A DNA stretch of 31,999 nucleotides from assembly GCA_934699705.1 (NCBI GenBank), contig CAKUXD010000021.1, positions 1 to 31,999 on the forward strand, written 5' to 3'. The position numbers and the translations under genes were made by a program. Every line of letters begins with the position of its first letter. The stretch's first letter is position 1. This stretch comes from an uncultured Candidatus Melainabacteria bacterium. Its GTDB lineage: Bacteria; Cyanobacteriota; Vampirovibrionia; Gastranaerophilales; Gastranaerophilaceae. The notes beneath the pieces were generated by a model. The model searched no databases and was not told the DNA's origin. It saw only the letters and a program-made list of their open reading frames with translations. This document shows, in pieces, positions 7,691 to 15,623 of this stretch.

Positions 7691-8239
7691 ATGGCAATGA
7701 AAACAAATAAGGGCAAAGAAGCTCTTTTTACAGAAATTAATATTACACCACTAACGGATATCTTTTTGGTACTACTTATCATTATGATGGTTGTAGCGCC
7801 TACTTTCCAATCAATGGATAACGATATTAATATTCCAGAAATTAATAGCGGAATTTCTATTGAACAGAAAAATTGTACGGTATCTGTTACAAAAGAAGGG
7901 TTGATGTATATTAATGGTAAAGAGGTTTCGTCAGATGCTCTGACTTCAGAACTTTCTGCTCTCGTTAATTCTTTAGAAAAAAAAGAAGTTGTTGTAAAAG
8001 CTGATGAAAATGCAAAAAATTCAGTTGTTCTAAAAATTATGGACTCTGCTCAAGAAGCGGGCTATGAAAAATTGATTGTAGCTGGCGAACCGTTAAGTAA
8101 AAAAGAACAAAACGATTTAAAAAGTAATTCTATGGACAGTAATATAAATACAAATTCGGCTGATGAAGCTGATATGTTCACTCAAACACAAGAAAGGAAT
8201 TTACCAAGAATTCCGCAAGACGAAGATTGGAATGAATAA
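7691..8239 (+). CDS. exbD: ExbD/TolR motor subunit, first copy, with C-terminal extension
   Basis: Single-pass inner-membrane protein whose transmembrane Asp carries protons with ExbB. Residues about 14-37 read TEINITPLTDIFLVLLIIMMV, giving the essential Asp in LTD at the start of the helix. The periplasmic part (about 45-140) has the usual beta-alpha pattern: VSVTKEGLMYINGKEVSSDAL and VVVKADENAKNSVVLKIMDSAQEAGYEKLIV. It extends about 40 residues beyond the second copy, with a polar Asn/Asp/Gln-rich tail that is probably disordered. A ribosome site AAGGAT precedes the ATG. The second copy begins two bases after its stop codon, so translation is likely coupled. Confidence 0.92.
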   Translation: MAMKTNKGKEALFTEINITPLTDIFLVLLIIMMVVAPTFQSMDNDINIPEINSGISIEQKNCTVSVTKEGLMYINGKEVSSDALTSELSALVNSLEKKEVVVKADENAKNSVVLKIMDSAQEAGYEKLIVAGEPLSKKEQNDLKSNSMDSNINTNSADEADMFTQTQERNLPRIPQDEDWNE

Positions 8240-8241
8240 TT

Positions 8242-8634
8242 ATGGCAGGTAATAAACGCGATTGCTTTAATGAAATTAATATCACACCGTTAACAGATAT
8301 TTTCTTAGTTCTGTTAATTATCATGATGGTTATTGCACCATTATTGGATAATCAAGGGCTAAATTTAACTGTTCCTGAAATTGTTAAACAAGAAAATCTT
8401 AAAAAAGATACTAAACTATTGAATGTACTTGTTACAAATGATGATAAATATTACATTGACGACAAAGAGGTAAGTTTGGAAGAATTACCAGAGGTGTTGA
8501 AAAAAAGCTCTGTTGAAAAACCAGATGGCCTTTTAATTCAATCTCAACCAGACTCAACTCATGGTGCAGTCGTAAAATTAATGGATAACGCAAGAAATTC
8601 AGGTATTACAAGTATTTCAGTAGTTGAAGGCTAA
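8242..8634 (+). CDS. exbD: ExbD/TolR motor subunit, second copy
   Basis: A compact 130-residue ExbD. The cytoplasmic N-terminus and helix (NEINITPLTDIFLVLLIIMMV, about residues 10-30) are almost identical to those of the first copy, including the proton-carrying Asp, while the periplasmic domains have diverged (LLNVLVTNDDKYYIDDKEVSLEEL). The start lies two bases after the upstream stop with no separate strong ribosome site, which points to translational coupling. Two functional-looking ExbD proteins beside one ExbB suggest a heteromeric ExbD pair, as in some Xanthomonas and Bacteroidetes TonB systems, rather than a decaying duplicate. It is the last gene before the palindromic terminator at 8646. 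Confidence 0.92.
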   Translation: MAGNKRDCFNEINITPLTDIFLVLLIIMMVIAPLLDNQGLNLTVPEIVKQENLKKDTKLLNVLVTNDDKYYIDDKEVSLEELPEVLKKSSVEKPDGLLIQSQPDSTHGAVVKLMDNARNSGITSISVVEG

Positions 8635-8645
8635 ATTTTTGTACG

Positions 8646-8685
8646 AATAAAAGACGGCGCGAATTAATTCGCGCCGTCTTTTATT
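8646..8685. terminator. 40-bp perfect palindrome acting as bidirectional terminator
   Basis: Bases 8646-8685 are perfectly self-complementary, with core AAGACGGCGCGAATT and its complement, flanked by A and T runs. It lies 11 bases after exbD2 and 4 bases before the stop of the SulP gene on the other strand, so it ends both transcripts. Confidence 0.88.
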
Positions 8686-8689
8686 ATGA

Positions 8690-10282
8690 TTATTTTGTAT
8701 GTAAATTATGAAATCTAATAGCTTTTTCAACGGCTCTTTTTACAGATAAAGTTGTATCGTGCCTTGTTAAAAGAGGGTACAAGCCTCGTTGATATTGATC
8801 CATTGCAAGTTTTACGTTGTTAAATACAACAATTACATGAATATTTCTCTCTTTCAGGTTAGAAATCATTTTTTCTAATGTGTAAGTTGCAGAAATATCA
8901 AGTGATTTCACCTTTTGACAGTCAATAATTACGGTTTCTTTTTCTAAAAGGCTTTCGCTTCTTGCAAGCACAGTTGAAGCCGAACCAAAGAAAAACATTC
9001 CGTCGATATGAATTATTCCGATATATTTTCTGCAATCGCCTTCAAGAAAAGGAATTTCGTGGTCATAAACGTCAATAATCAAGTCTTGAGAGGCCTTTAC
9101 GGCAAATAATATTGAAGAAATTACAATTCCGACACCAACTGCGAAGATTAAATCATCAATTACAGTTAAAACAAATACTGCTACCATAACTATTATATCT
9201 GACTTAGCCGAACGAGTTAAAATGCTTAAATATTTGTAATCAATAATATCTATACCGACTTTGATTAAAATTGCTGAAAGTATTGCAAGTGGAATTTGTG
9301 AGGCAAATGGCGCAAAGAAAAGCACTACACAGATTAAAAATAGTGAATGAACTATGCCAGATAATCTTCCAGTAGCGCCACAATTAACATTTATAACAGT
9401 TCTCATTGTTGCGCCTGCGCCTGCAAGTCCGCCAAACATACCTGCAACAGCATTACCTAAGCCTTGTCCTAAAAGTTCTTTATTTGAATCGTGTTTAGTA
9501 TTTGTAATTGAATCTGCGACAAGTGAGGTTAATAACGAGTCAATAGAGCCAAGTATCGCAAGGGTTATGCCTAATGGAATTATTGACTGAAAATCTTTAA
9601 TAGAAATTAAACCAAGTTCAAAATGAGGAAGTCCTAAAGGAATTTCGCCAATTGTTTTTACGTCTAATTGCATAAATATTGCCACCAAAGTCCCTGCGAT
9701 TAATGCAAGAAGCGAGGAAGGACAGTATTTTGTAATTTTTTTTGGAGTTAAAAATATTATTGCAAGTGCAAAAAGGCTTAATCCAATTGCAGATAGACTT
9801 ATGTTTGGTAAATGTTTAAACACATAAAAAATTTGTTCAACAGGAGTTCCACTAGCTTCAAGTCCAATAAAAGGTGCAATTTGAAGTAAAATAATTATGA
9901 CCCCAATACCGCTCATAAAACCTGAAATTACTGGATATGGCACGTAGTGAACGAGTTTTGCGACGCCTGAAAAAGATAGTGCAATTTGGAATAAGCCTGC
10001 TAAAAATATCGCCATAAAAATGATTTTAGGATTATTTGGGTATGCCAAAACCAAAGATGCTACAACTACTGTCATTGGTCCAGTTGGGCCTGAAATTTGA
10101 GTTGGAGTTCCTCCAAAAATAGTTGCAAAAAAACAAACAATTATAGCACCCCATAAACCTGCACCAGCACCCAATCCGCTGGCAACACCGAAGGCTAAAG
10201 CTAAAGGTAAAGCAATAACACCTGCGGTTATACCCCCAAAGATATTTCCTTTTAAATTTGTAAATATACTATTTTTTAACAT
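8690..10282 (-). CDS. SulP-family anion transporter with STAS domain (likely bicarbonate or sulfate)
   Basis: Inner-membrane anion transporter. Residues about 10-385 are a SulP membrane domain with 10-12 hydrophobic segments. They include the GGITAGVIALPLALAFGVASG opening, SGPTGPMTVVVAS near 65 (the conserved substrate-site segment), GQGLGNAVAGMFGGLAGAGAT near 270, and TRSAKSDIIVMVAVFVLTVI near 360. Residues about 410-520 form a cytoplasmic STAS domain (ETVIIDCQKVKSLDISATYTL). Length 530 aa fits BicA/SulP proteins. Its ATG is preceded by AGAGGT on the minus strand. The gene is divergent from a beta-carbonic anhydrase with 71 bases between starts, a neighbourhood that favours bicarbonate as substrate. 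Sulfate or dicarboxylates remain possible, as family membership alone does not decide. Confidence 0.88.
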   Translation of the reverse strand: MLKNSIFTNLKGNIFGGITAGVIALPLALAFGVASGLGAGAGLWGAIIVCFFATIFGGTPTQISGPTGPMTVVVASLVLAYPNNPKIIFMAIFLAGLFQIALSFSGVAKLVHYVPYPVISGFMSGIGVIIILLQIAPFIGLEASGTPVEQIFYVFKHLPNISLSAIGLSLFALAIIFLTPKKITKYCPSSLLALIAGTLVAIFMQLDVKTIGEIPLGLPHFELGLISIKDFQSIIPLGITLAILGSIDSLLTSLVADSITNTKHDSNKELLGQGLGNAVAGMFGGLAGAGATMRTVINVNCGATGRLSGIVHSLFLICVVLFFAPFASQIPLAILSAILIKVGIDIIDYKYLSILTRSAKSDIIVMVAVFVLTVIDDLIFAVGVGIVISSILFAVKASQDLIIDVYDHEIPFLEGDCRKYIGIIHIDGMFFFGSASTVLARSESLLEKETVIIDCQKVKSLDISATYTLEKMISNLKERNIHVIVVFNNVKLAMDQYQRGLYPLLTRHDTTLSVKRAVEKAIRFHNLHTK

Positions 10283-10353
10283 TGTAACCTCTATTTTTTG
10301 TGTGTTATATTAAAAAATTATAATATATTTATTTTTTGAAAGGAATAATATTG

Positions 10354-10932
10354 ATGAATGAGATTGTAAAACAAGAGTTAGATAGATTATTAGCGGGTAA
10401 TGAGCGTTTTGTGAAAGGTGAATGTTCTTGTCATACAAGAAATTTAGATACCTTAAAGAAATTCATGACTCATCAAGAGCCGAAAACGATTATTTTAAGT
10501 TGTTCTGATTCTCGTGTAATTCCAGAAGTAATTTTTGATTGCGGAATTGGTGAATTATTTGTTGTAAGAACGGCTGGCGCTACAATTGGTTTAACTTTTG
10601 ATATTTTAGAAAGTTTAGAATTTGGAGTTAAAAAGTTAAAAGCGCCATTATTAATTATGTTGGGGCATGATGACTGCGGGGTTACAAAATACGCAAAAGA
10701 TTATTATGCAGAAAATAGCGAATCTTATACGTCTATTATGAGTAATCTTTGTCCGATTATCGAGGAACAAGGACATTTACATTATGATGAAATTACAAAA
10801 GAGCATACACAAACCTTGAAAAAATTATTAACAGAGCGTTCTATGATTATAAATGAAGCGGTAAAAAATGATAAATTAACAATTGTAAGTGCGCATTTTC
10901 ATTTCGATACTGGAAAAATTTCTTTGCTATAA
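10354..10932 (+). CDS. Beta-class carbonic anhydrase
   Basis: Interconverts CO2 and bicarbonate in the cytoplasm. Zinc ligands are visible as C50 with D52 and R54 in CSDSRV, and H105 and C108 in GHDDCG, the classic C-D-R and H-x-x-C set of beta-carbonic anhydrases. VVRTAGA near 70-76 is also conserved. At 192 aa it matches small bacterial beta enzymes. Start: a TTG 18 bases upstream is in frame, but ATG 10354 has GAAAGGA ten bases upstream and gives the usual N-terminus, so it is chosen. A TATAAT at 10319-10324 with a poor -35 is the best promoter candidate. Divergent from the SulP gene, implying joint control of inorganic-carbon supply. Confidence 0.93.
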   Translation: MNEIVKQELDRLLAGNERFVKGECSCHTRNLDTLKKFMTHQEPKTIILSCSDSRVIPEVIFDCGIGELFVVRTAGATIGLTFDILESLEFGVKKLKAPLLIMLGHDDCGVTKYAKDYYAENSESYTSIMSNLCPIIEEQGHLHYDEITKEHTQTLKKLLTERSMIINEAVKNDKLTIVSAHFHFDTGKISLL

Positions 10933-10988
10933 AGTTTTTTTGTGCTATTTATATAATGTACACAGAAAAATATGAAAGAATTGGAATT

Positions 10989-12782
10989 ATGGATATAGAA
11001 AAATTACGTAATATTGCTATTATCGCCCACGTTGACCATGGTAAAACTTCTATGGTAGATTGCATGTTAAAACAAAGTGGTGTATTTAGAGATAATCAAC
11101 AAGTTCAAGCGTGCGTTTTAGACTCAAACGATTTGGAAAGAGAACGTGGAATTACAATTCTTTCAAAAAATATTTCAGTAGATTATAAAGGATATCACAT
11201 TAATGTTGTTGATACTCCTGGCCACGCGGATTTTGGTGGTGAAGTTGAACGTGTTTTAGGTATGGTTGACGGCGCTTTATTAATTGTTGATGCTGCTGAA
11301 GGTCCAATGCCTCAAACAAGATTTGTTCTTTCAAAGGCTTTAGAATTAGGTTTAAGAATTATTGTTGTAATTAACAAAATTGACAAACCTGCCGCAGAAC
11401 CAGATTTGGCACTTGATAAAGTGTTTGATTTATTTACAGAATTGACTGATAATGAAGAATTAATCGATTTCCCAATCATATATGCAAGCACATTACAAGG
11501 TATTGCTAAAAAAGAATTAGATGACCAAAGCGATAATATTGCACCTTTGATGGATTGCATTATTGAAAATATTAAGCACCCAGAAGGTGATGTTAACGCA
11601 AATCTTCAATTCCACGTTACAACGCTGGATTACAATGATTATGTGGGGCGTATTGCAATCGGAAGAATTAAAAACGGTCATTTGAAATCTCAGGAAACCT
11701 TGTCTTTAATCAAGGCTGATGGTTCTGTTCAAAGATGTAAAATTACAAAATTATTTGGATTTAGAGATTTGGGTCGTGTAGAAATAGAAGAAGCATCTGC
11801 GGGTGATATTGTGGGTATTGCTGGTTTTCCAGAAGTTCAAATCGGTGAAACAATTTCTTCACTTGACAACCCTCAAGCGTTACCATTAATTCATATTGAT
11901 GAACCAACTTTACAAATGAATTTTTCAGTAAACGACAGTCCTTATGCTGGTCAGGAAGGTAAATTTGTAACTTCAAGACAATTAAGAAAAAGATTGTATG
12001 ACGAATTAGAAAAAAATGTTAGTATGAGAGTTGAAGATACTGAAAATACAGATAAATGGGTAGTTTCAGGTCGTGGCGAATTACATTTAAGCATTTTGAT
12101 TGAAACAATGCGTCGTGAAGGATTTGAATTTCAAGTTTCTAAACCAGAAGTTATTTACAAAACAATAGATGGCGTTCAAATGGAACCTTATGAAAACTTA
12201 TTCTTAGATGTGCCAGAAGAATGCACAGGAACTTGTATTGAACGTTTGGCAGGCAGAAAAGCTCAAATGCTTGATATGCAATCGACAGGTACTCGTTCAA
12301 AACTTGAATTTATAATCCCTGCAAGAGGTTTAATAGGCTTTAAGGGTGAATTTATCAGACTTACAAGAGGTGAAGGTATTATGTATCATACTTTTAACAA
12401 ATATGACACTCTTGCTGGAGATATTCCGAAACAAAGAATGGGTTCTTTAATAGCTTGGGAACAAGGCGAAGCTGTACCTTATGCGTTAGACCAATTTGCT
12501 GATAGAGGAACTTTCTTTATTACACCAAAAACAAAAGTTTATAAAGGAATGATTGTCGGTGAAGGTAACAGAGCTCAAGATGTTGCGGTAAATGTTTGTA
12601 AGACTAAAAAGTTGACAAACATGCGTACTTCTACGGCTGATGCAATGGTTGTTTTAAAAGCACCTAAACTTTTATCTTTAGAAGAAGCGCTTGATTACAT
12701 TGCTGATGATGAATTAGCAGAAATCACGCCAGAAAGTATTAGATTAAGAAAAGCTGATTTAACAAGAACAAGATTTAATTAA
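10989..12782 (+). CDS. typA: Translational GTPase TypA/BipA
   Basis: Ribosome-associated GTPase of the EF-G family, involved in 50S assembly and stress adaptation. The G1 loop AHVDHGKT covers residues 13-20, G2 lies in ERGITILSK near 62, G3 DTPGHADF near 80, and G4 NKID near 130. Then follow domain II, the BipA-type domain III (SGRGELHLSILIETMRREG) and the C-terminal domain with PARGLIGFKGEFIRLTRG, diagnostic of TypA rather than EF-G or LepA. Start: ATG 10956 would add 11 residues and has no ribosome site; ATG 10989 gives the usual MxIEKLRNIAIIAHVDHGK opening and is preferred. Length 597 aa. The EamA gene follows after 8 bases. Confidence 0.95.
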   Translation: MDIEKLRNIAIIAHVDHGKTSMVDCMLKQSGVFRDNQQVQACVLDSNDLERERGITILSKNISVDYKGYHINVVDTPGHADFGGEVERVLGMVDGALLIVDAAEGPMPQTRFVLSKALELGLRIIVVINKIDKPAAEPDLALDKVFDLFTELTDNEELIDFPIIYASTLQGIAKKELDDQSDNIAPLMDCIIENIKHPEGDVNANLQFHVTTLDYNDYVGRIAIGRIKNGHLKSQETLSLIKADGSVQRCKITKLFGFRDLGRVEIEEASAGDIVGIAGFPEVQIGETISSLDNPQALPLIHIDEPTLQMNFSVNDSPYAGQEGKFVTSRQLRKRLYDELEKNVSMRVEDTENTDKWVVSGRGELHLSILIETMRREGFEFQVSKPEVIYKTIDGVQMEPYENLFLDVPEECTGTCIERLAGRKAQMLDMQSTGTRSKLEFIIPARGLIGFKGEFIRLTRGEGIMYHTFNKYDTLAGDIPKQRMGSLIAWEQGEAVPYALDQFADRGTFFITPKTKVYKGMIVGEGNRAQDVAVNVCKTKKLTNMRTSTADAMVVLKAPKLLSLEEALDYIADDELAEITPESIRLRKADLTRTRFN

Positions 12783-12790
12783 TTTGGCAA

Positions 12791-13648
12791 ATGATTATTA
12801 AAACAATAATAGCTTTATTTTTAAGGATTATTTCAAATCCTTTGGCAAATGTTTATCAAAAGAAAATTTGCGAAAATAATTCTGCGTTGAACTGCAATTT
12901 TTATACGTATTTTACGCTTGGTTTATGCTGTATTCCATTTGCGTTGCGTGTTAATTGGTCGATTTTGCCGATTGAATTTTGGATTTTTGCATTTATTGCC
13001 GGATTTTTATGTTCAGTCGGAAACGCCTGTTTAATAAAAGCCCTGCAAATAGGGGAATTGTCTGTCTTAGGGCCTATAAATTCTTACAAATCCGTTGTAG
13101 GTATGATTGTGGCGATTTTTGTATTACATGAAATCCCAACAATATTGGGTATTTTAGGTGTAATTTTAATAATTTGGGGAAGTTGGTTTGTATTTGATAC
13201 TCAAGCAGAAGGTTTTTCGCTTAAATTATTCAAAAGAAAAGATATCATTTTAAGATTTACCGCGCTTTTGTTAATGGGTATTGAAGCGGTATTTTTGAAA
13301 AAAGTTATTATTTTATCTTCCCCTGTAATTTCTTTTATGCTTTGGTGTTGGGCAGGAGCATTTTTCGCATTAATTTTAAATTTTATATTTAAAAAACCAT
13401 TAAAAATTATTCAAAAAACAGATATTTCAAAGTATGTTGTCGTTTGCTCAATGCTGGGAATAATGCAGTTGACAACAAATTATGTGTTTCAAAATATGCA
13501 AGTTGGTTATGCTTTGGCGTTATTTCAGCTTTCAACTTTAGTAAATTTATTTTTTGGTTGGAAATTTTTTCATGAAACAGATATGAAGAAAAAATTTATT
13601 GGCACAATCATAATGATTATTGGCTCGGTTATTGTTATTTTGGTTTAG
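12791..13648 (+). CDS. EamA/DMT-superfamily permease
   Basis: Inner-membrane metabolite transporter or exporter, substrate unknown. The 285 residues consist almost entirely of about ten hydrophobic helices in two similar halves, as in 10-TM DMT proteins. The first half contains LGPINSYKSVVGMIVAIFVLHEIPT, the Pro/Lys-containing helix followed by an acidic E-x-P turn typical of EamA. The second half has the matching ALFQLSTLVNLFFGWKFFHE. The gene begins 8 bases after typA and lacks a clear ribosome site, so it probably depends on the typA transcript. Its stop is only 3 bases from the stop of the convergent gene, with no terminator between them. Confidence 0.85.
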   Translation: MIIKTIIALFLRIISNPLANVYQKKICENNSALNCNFYTYFTLGLCCIPFALRVNWSILPIEFWIFAFIAGFLCSVGNACLIKALQIGELSVLGPINSYKSVVGMIVAIFVLHEIPTILGILGVILIIWGSWFVFDTQAEGFSLKLFKRKDIILRFTALLLMGIEAVFLKKVIILSSPVISFMLWCWAGAFFALILNFIFKKPLKIIQKTDISKYVVVCSMLGIMQLTTNYVFQNMQVGYALALFQLSTLVNLFFGWKFFHETDMKKKFIGTIIMIIGSVIVILV

Positions 13649-13651
13649 AAC

Positions 13652-14890
13652 CTAGTAATCATTAATTGTAAAATCCTCATCATGTATTATTGGCTTAGAT
13701 TTTAAATAAGGTGTTGGTTTATAATTTTGTTGCATTATCATAGATGGCGGAAGCGTATTAATATTCTGCATTGGTTGTTGTAAAGGTGTTTCAACGGAAG
13801 GCTTCAAGGTTGATTTAACCTTTTTAACTTTTTCTTTTTTCACAGGTTTTTTAGGATTTAATTTATCTTCTTCAAGTTTAAGTTGAGCCTTCATTTCTTT
13901 TTTTGCCTTTTTGAAATCTTGTTTTTGTTTTTGTCTTTCAAATTTTGCTTGAAGTTTGGCTTTTTCTTTTTCTTGAATAATTTTAATTTGTTCTTCAACA
14001 GGTAAATTTCTTTGTTTTTCTTTTAACAATTTTCTTTCAGCGCGAGCTTTTTTTGAGGCTTGATAATTAGCTTTTATAGAAGCATTTTTTTCTTTAATTT
14101 TAGCTTTTGTATAGTTAGCGCTCCTTATAGTCGCGCGTTTTGAGTCAATTTTAACCTTGTCTATTGAAACATATTGAGGTTTTACAATTTCAGGACGAAG
14201 GTTTAAATCTTGGTATGGCGACATATTTAACAATGCAAGTTGAGTTTCTTGAACTACTTGTGGAGCTAAAAATTTGATTGTGTATTTTTTAACTTTTTCT
14301 AGTTGTTCACTTGAATTTCCAAAGGATTGAGGAATAATTCTGCTTTCGCGAGAACTAATCAATTTTTGATATGTATTTTGCCATAGCACAATTTGATTAT
14401 TTGAATCAATTAAATTTATGTGTGTTGAAAGCCTAAAAGCTGGGTCAATAACAGTTGCACCAGGGATATCAAGAAAATCCCATAAGGTTCTTCTTGTAAT
14501 ATAATTTTGCGCGTCCATGTTGCAGGTTATAAGCAAAATTTGTTTTACGCGGAATTTTGATGCTAATTTTTGTATGGTATTAAAATCAATTATGTAACTA
14601 TTTTGATAATTTGTTAAAAACTTTTGTGTTTCTTTTTTTAATCTTGCATTTTCTGGTCTGTTTAAAACTGTACGAAGTTGACTAATAGGCACAGCCGACA
14701 TTTGAGGGTGCTTATTGTAATAGTTTACGACTTCTGTTGAAATTACAGTTGCCGACATTGGAAAAACCAAATAATCTTTTTGTTCTAAAAATAAATCGTC
14801 TGGAATTACCAAAAAGTTAAATTGGGCTGCCTTGCAGTTACCCGAAAATATTAAAAATATAAATAAAATAAAACTTAAAAATTTTTTCAT
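13652..14890 (-). CDS. Exported lysine-rich protein of unknown function
   Basis: Residues 1-21 are a clear signal peptide (MKKFLSFILFIFLIFSGNCKAA), then a folded-looking domain to about residue 215 with alternating hydrophobic strands (FNFLVIPDD, YLVFPMSATVIS, VKQILLITCN, LSTHINLIDSNNQIVLWQNTY). The last of these resembles the periplasmic lipoprotein-like segments that sense or build envelope structures, but I do not recognise the family. Residues about 245-360 are extremely Lys/Glu/Ala-rich (RAERKLLKEKQR, KEKAKLQAKFERQKQKQ) and probably form a long helix or coiled coil. The tail is Pro/Gln-rich. No ribosome site precedes the ATG; a TATAAT sits six bases upstream of it, so the message may be leaderless. 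It faces cdd divergently. Confidence 0.7.
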   Translation of the reverse strand: MKKFLSFILFIFLIFSGNCKAAQFNFLVIPDDLFLEQKDYLVFPMSATVISTEVVNYYNKHPQMSAVPISQLRTVLNRPENARLKKETQKFLTNYQNSYIIDFNTIQKLASKFRVKQILLITCNMDAQNYITRRTLWDFLDIPGATVIDPAFRLSTHINLIDSNNQIVLWQNTYQKLISSRESRIIPQSFGNSSEQLEKVKKYTIKFLAPQVVQETQLALLNMSPYQDLNLRPEIVKPQYVSIDKVKIDSKRATIRSANYTKAKIKEKNASIKANYQASKKARAERKLLKEKQRNLPVEEQIKIIQEKEKAKLQAKFERQKQKQDFKKAKKEMKAQLKLEEDKLNPKKPVKKEKVKKVKSTLKPSVETPLQQPMQNINTLPPSMIMQQNYKPTPYLKSKPIIHDEDFTINDY

Positions 14891-14896
14891 GATAAA

Positions 14897-14926
14897 ATTA
14901 TAGCATATTCTTTTTTAGTGTGCTAA
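14897..14926 (-). promoter_or_regulatory. Candidate leaderless promoter for the exported lysine-rich protein
   Basis: On the minus strand TATAAT (complement of 14897-14902) lies six bases before the ATG ending at 14890, with a moderate -35 TTAGCA (complement of 14921-14926) at an 18-base spacer. No ribosome site can fit between a normal start point and the ATG. Confidence 0.5.
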
Positions 14927-14947
14927 TTATTAATAAGGAGTTAACAA

Positions 14948-15334
14948 ATGGATTACAAAGAATTATTAGATAAGGCAAAAAAAGCTAGTGAAAACAGTTA
15001 TTCACCGTATTCTCAATTTCCAGTAGGCGCTTGTGTGTTAATGGAAAGCGGTAAAACTTATATTGGTACAAATGTTGAAAATTCTTCTTTTGGTGCAACT
15101 ATTTGTGCAGAGCGCAGTGCAATTTGCAATGCAATAGTTAATGGTGAAAGAAAAATTACAGCAGTTGCGATTTACGGACCAAAGATGAAACGTTGCGCTC
15201 CTTGCGGTGTTTGCAGACAAGTTATGAATGATTTTCGTTCTGATAAAGGAATTGATATTATTCTTGAAGACGAAAATGGTGAAGTAGAAGTTCATACAAT
15301 TGATGAGTTGCTACCTTTAGGTTTTGATTTATAA
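14948..15334 (+). CDS. cdd: Cytidine deaminase
   Basis: Hydrolyses cytidine and deoxycytidine to uridine and deoxyuridine in pyrimidine salvage. The zinc site is complete: C53 and the catalytic E55 in TICAERSAI, and C86 and C89 in PCGVCRQ, marking the homotetrameric three-Cys class. The N-terminal segment SYSPYSQFPVGACV and N-V-E-N-SSFGA (nucleoside binding) are conserved. At 128 aa it is a full-length small-type CDA. A strong ribosome site (AAGGAG) precedes the ATG. The small gene at 15358 follows after 23 bases, though it may have its own promoter overlapping the cdd 3' end. Confidence 0.96.
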   Translation: MDYKELLDKAKKASENSYSPYSQFPVGACVLMESGKTYIGTNVENSSFGATICAERSAICNAIVNGERKITAVAIYGPKMKRCAPCGVCRQVMNDFRSDKGIDIILEDENGEVEVHTIDELLPLGFDL

Positions 15335-15351
15335 CAAAATTCATATAAAAT
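15324..15351 (+). promoter_or_regulatory. Candidate leaderless promoter inside the end of cdd
   Basis: TTGATT (15324-15329) and TAAAAT (15346-15351), spacer 16, then six bases to the ATG at 15358. No ribosome site is present. The arrangement matches three other genes in this window. Confidence 0.4.
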
Positions 15352-15357
15352 ATTGAT

Positions 15358-15615
15358 ATGTTTATTTTTGAATTCATTAAAAAATTTTGGTATAAAACTT
15401 ATCGTGAACCAAAAATTTTAGAAGAAGAAAAATGTATTAAACAGTATGACGCAACTGATGATTCTCCAGATTTGATAGAGGATTTTGAAACTTGCGAACA
15501 TGTTTTTATGCCAATTGACAGTACAGGCGAAATTCTTGCGTGTACAAAATGTGGTGTTTTAGCGAATAAAAAAGATGTTTGTAAGGATAATTTTTTTGAA
15601 AGAAAAGAAATATAG
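15358..15615 (+). CDS. Small Cys-rich (zinc-ribbon-like) protein, unknown
   Basis: An 85-residue acidic protein with a hydrophobic/aromatic start (MFIFEFIKKFWYKTYR), then an acidic stretch. A compact segment at about residues 44-64 has Cys-Glu-His and, 16 residues later, Cys-Thr-Lys-Cys (CEHVFMPID ... LACTKCGVLANK). His and Cys residues spaced C-x-H ... C-x-x-C suggest a small zinc-binding knuckle. The codon pattern matches its neighbours and it sits in tight order between cdd and the exported hydrolase-like gene (8 bases before the latter), which supports a real gene. No family recognised and no function assigned. Confidence 0.65.
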   Translation: MFIFEFIKKFWYKTYREPKILEEEKCIKQYDATDDSPDLIEDFETCEHVFMPIDSTGEILACTKCGVLANKKDVCKDNFFERKEI

Positions 15616-15623
15616 CAGGTATT

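Noticed and set aside
10336..10353. TTG start for carbonic anhydrase
   Set aside because: It would sit upstream of and include the GAAAGGA ribosome site that belongs to ATG 10354.
10956..10988. Longer TypA N-terminus from ATG 10956
   Set aside because: No ribosome site, and the family begins at about the second Met (10989).
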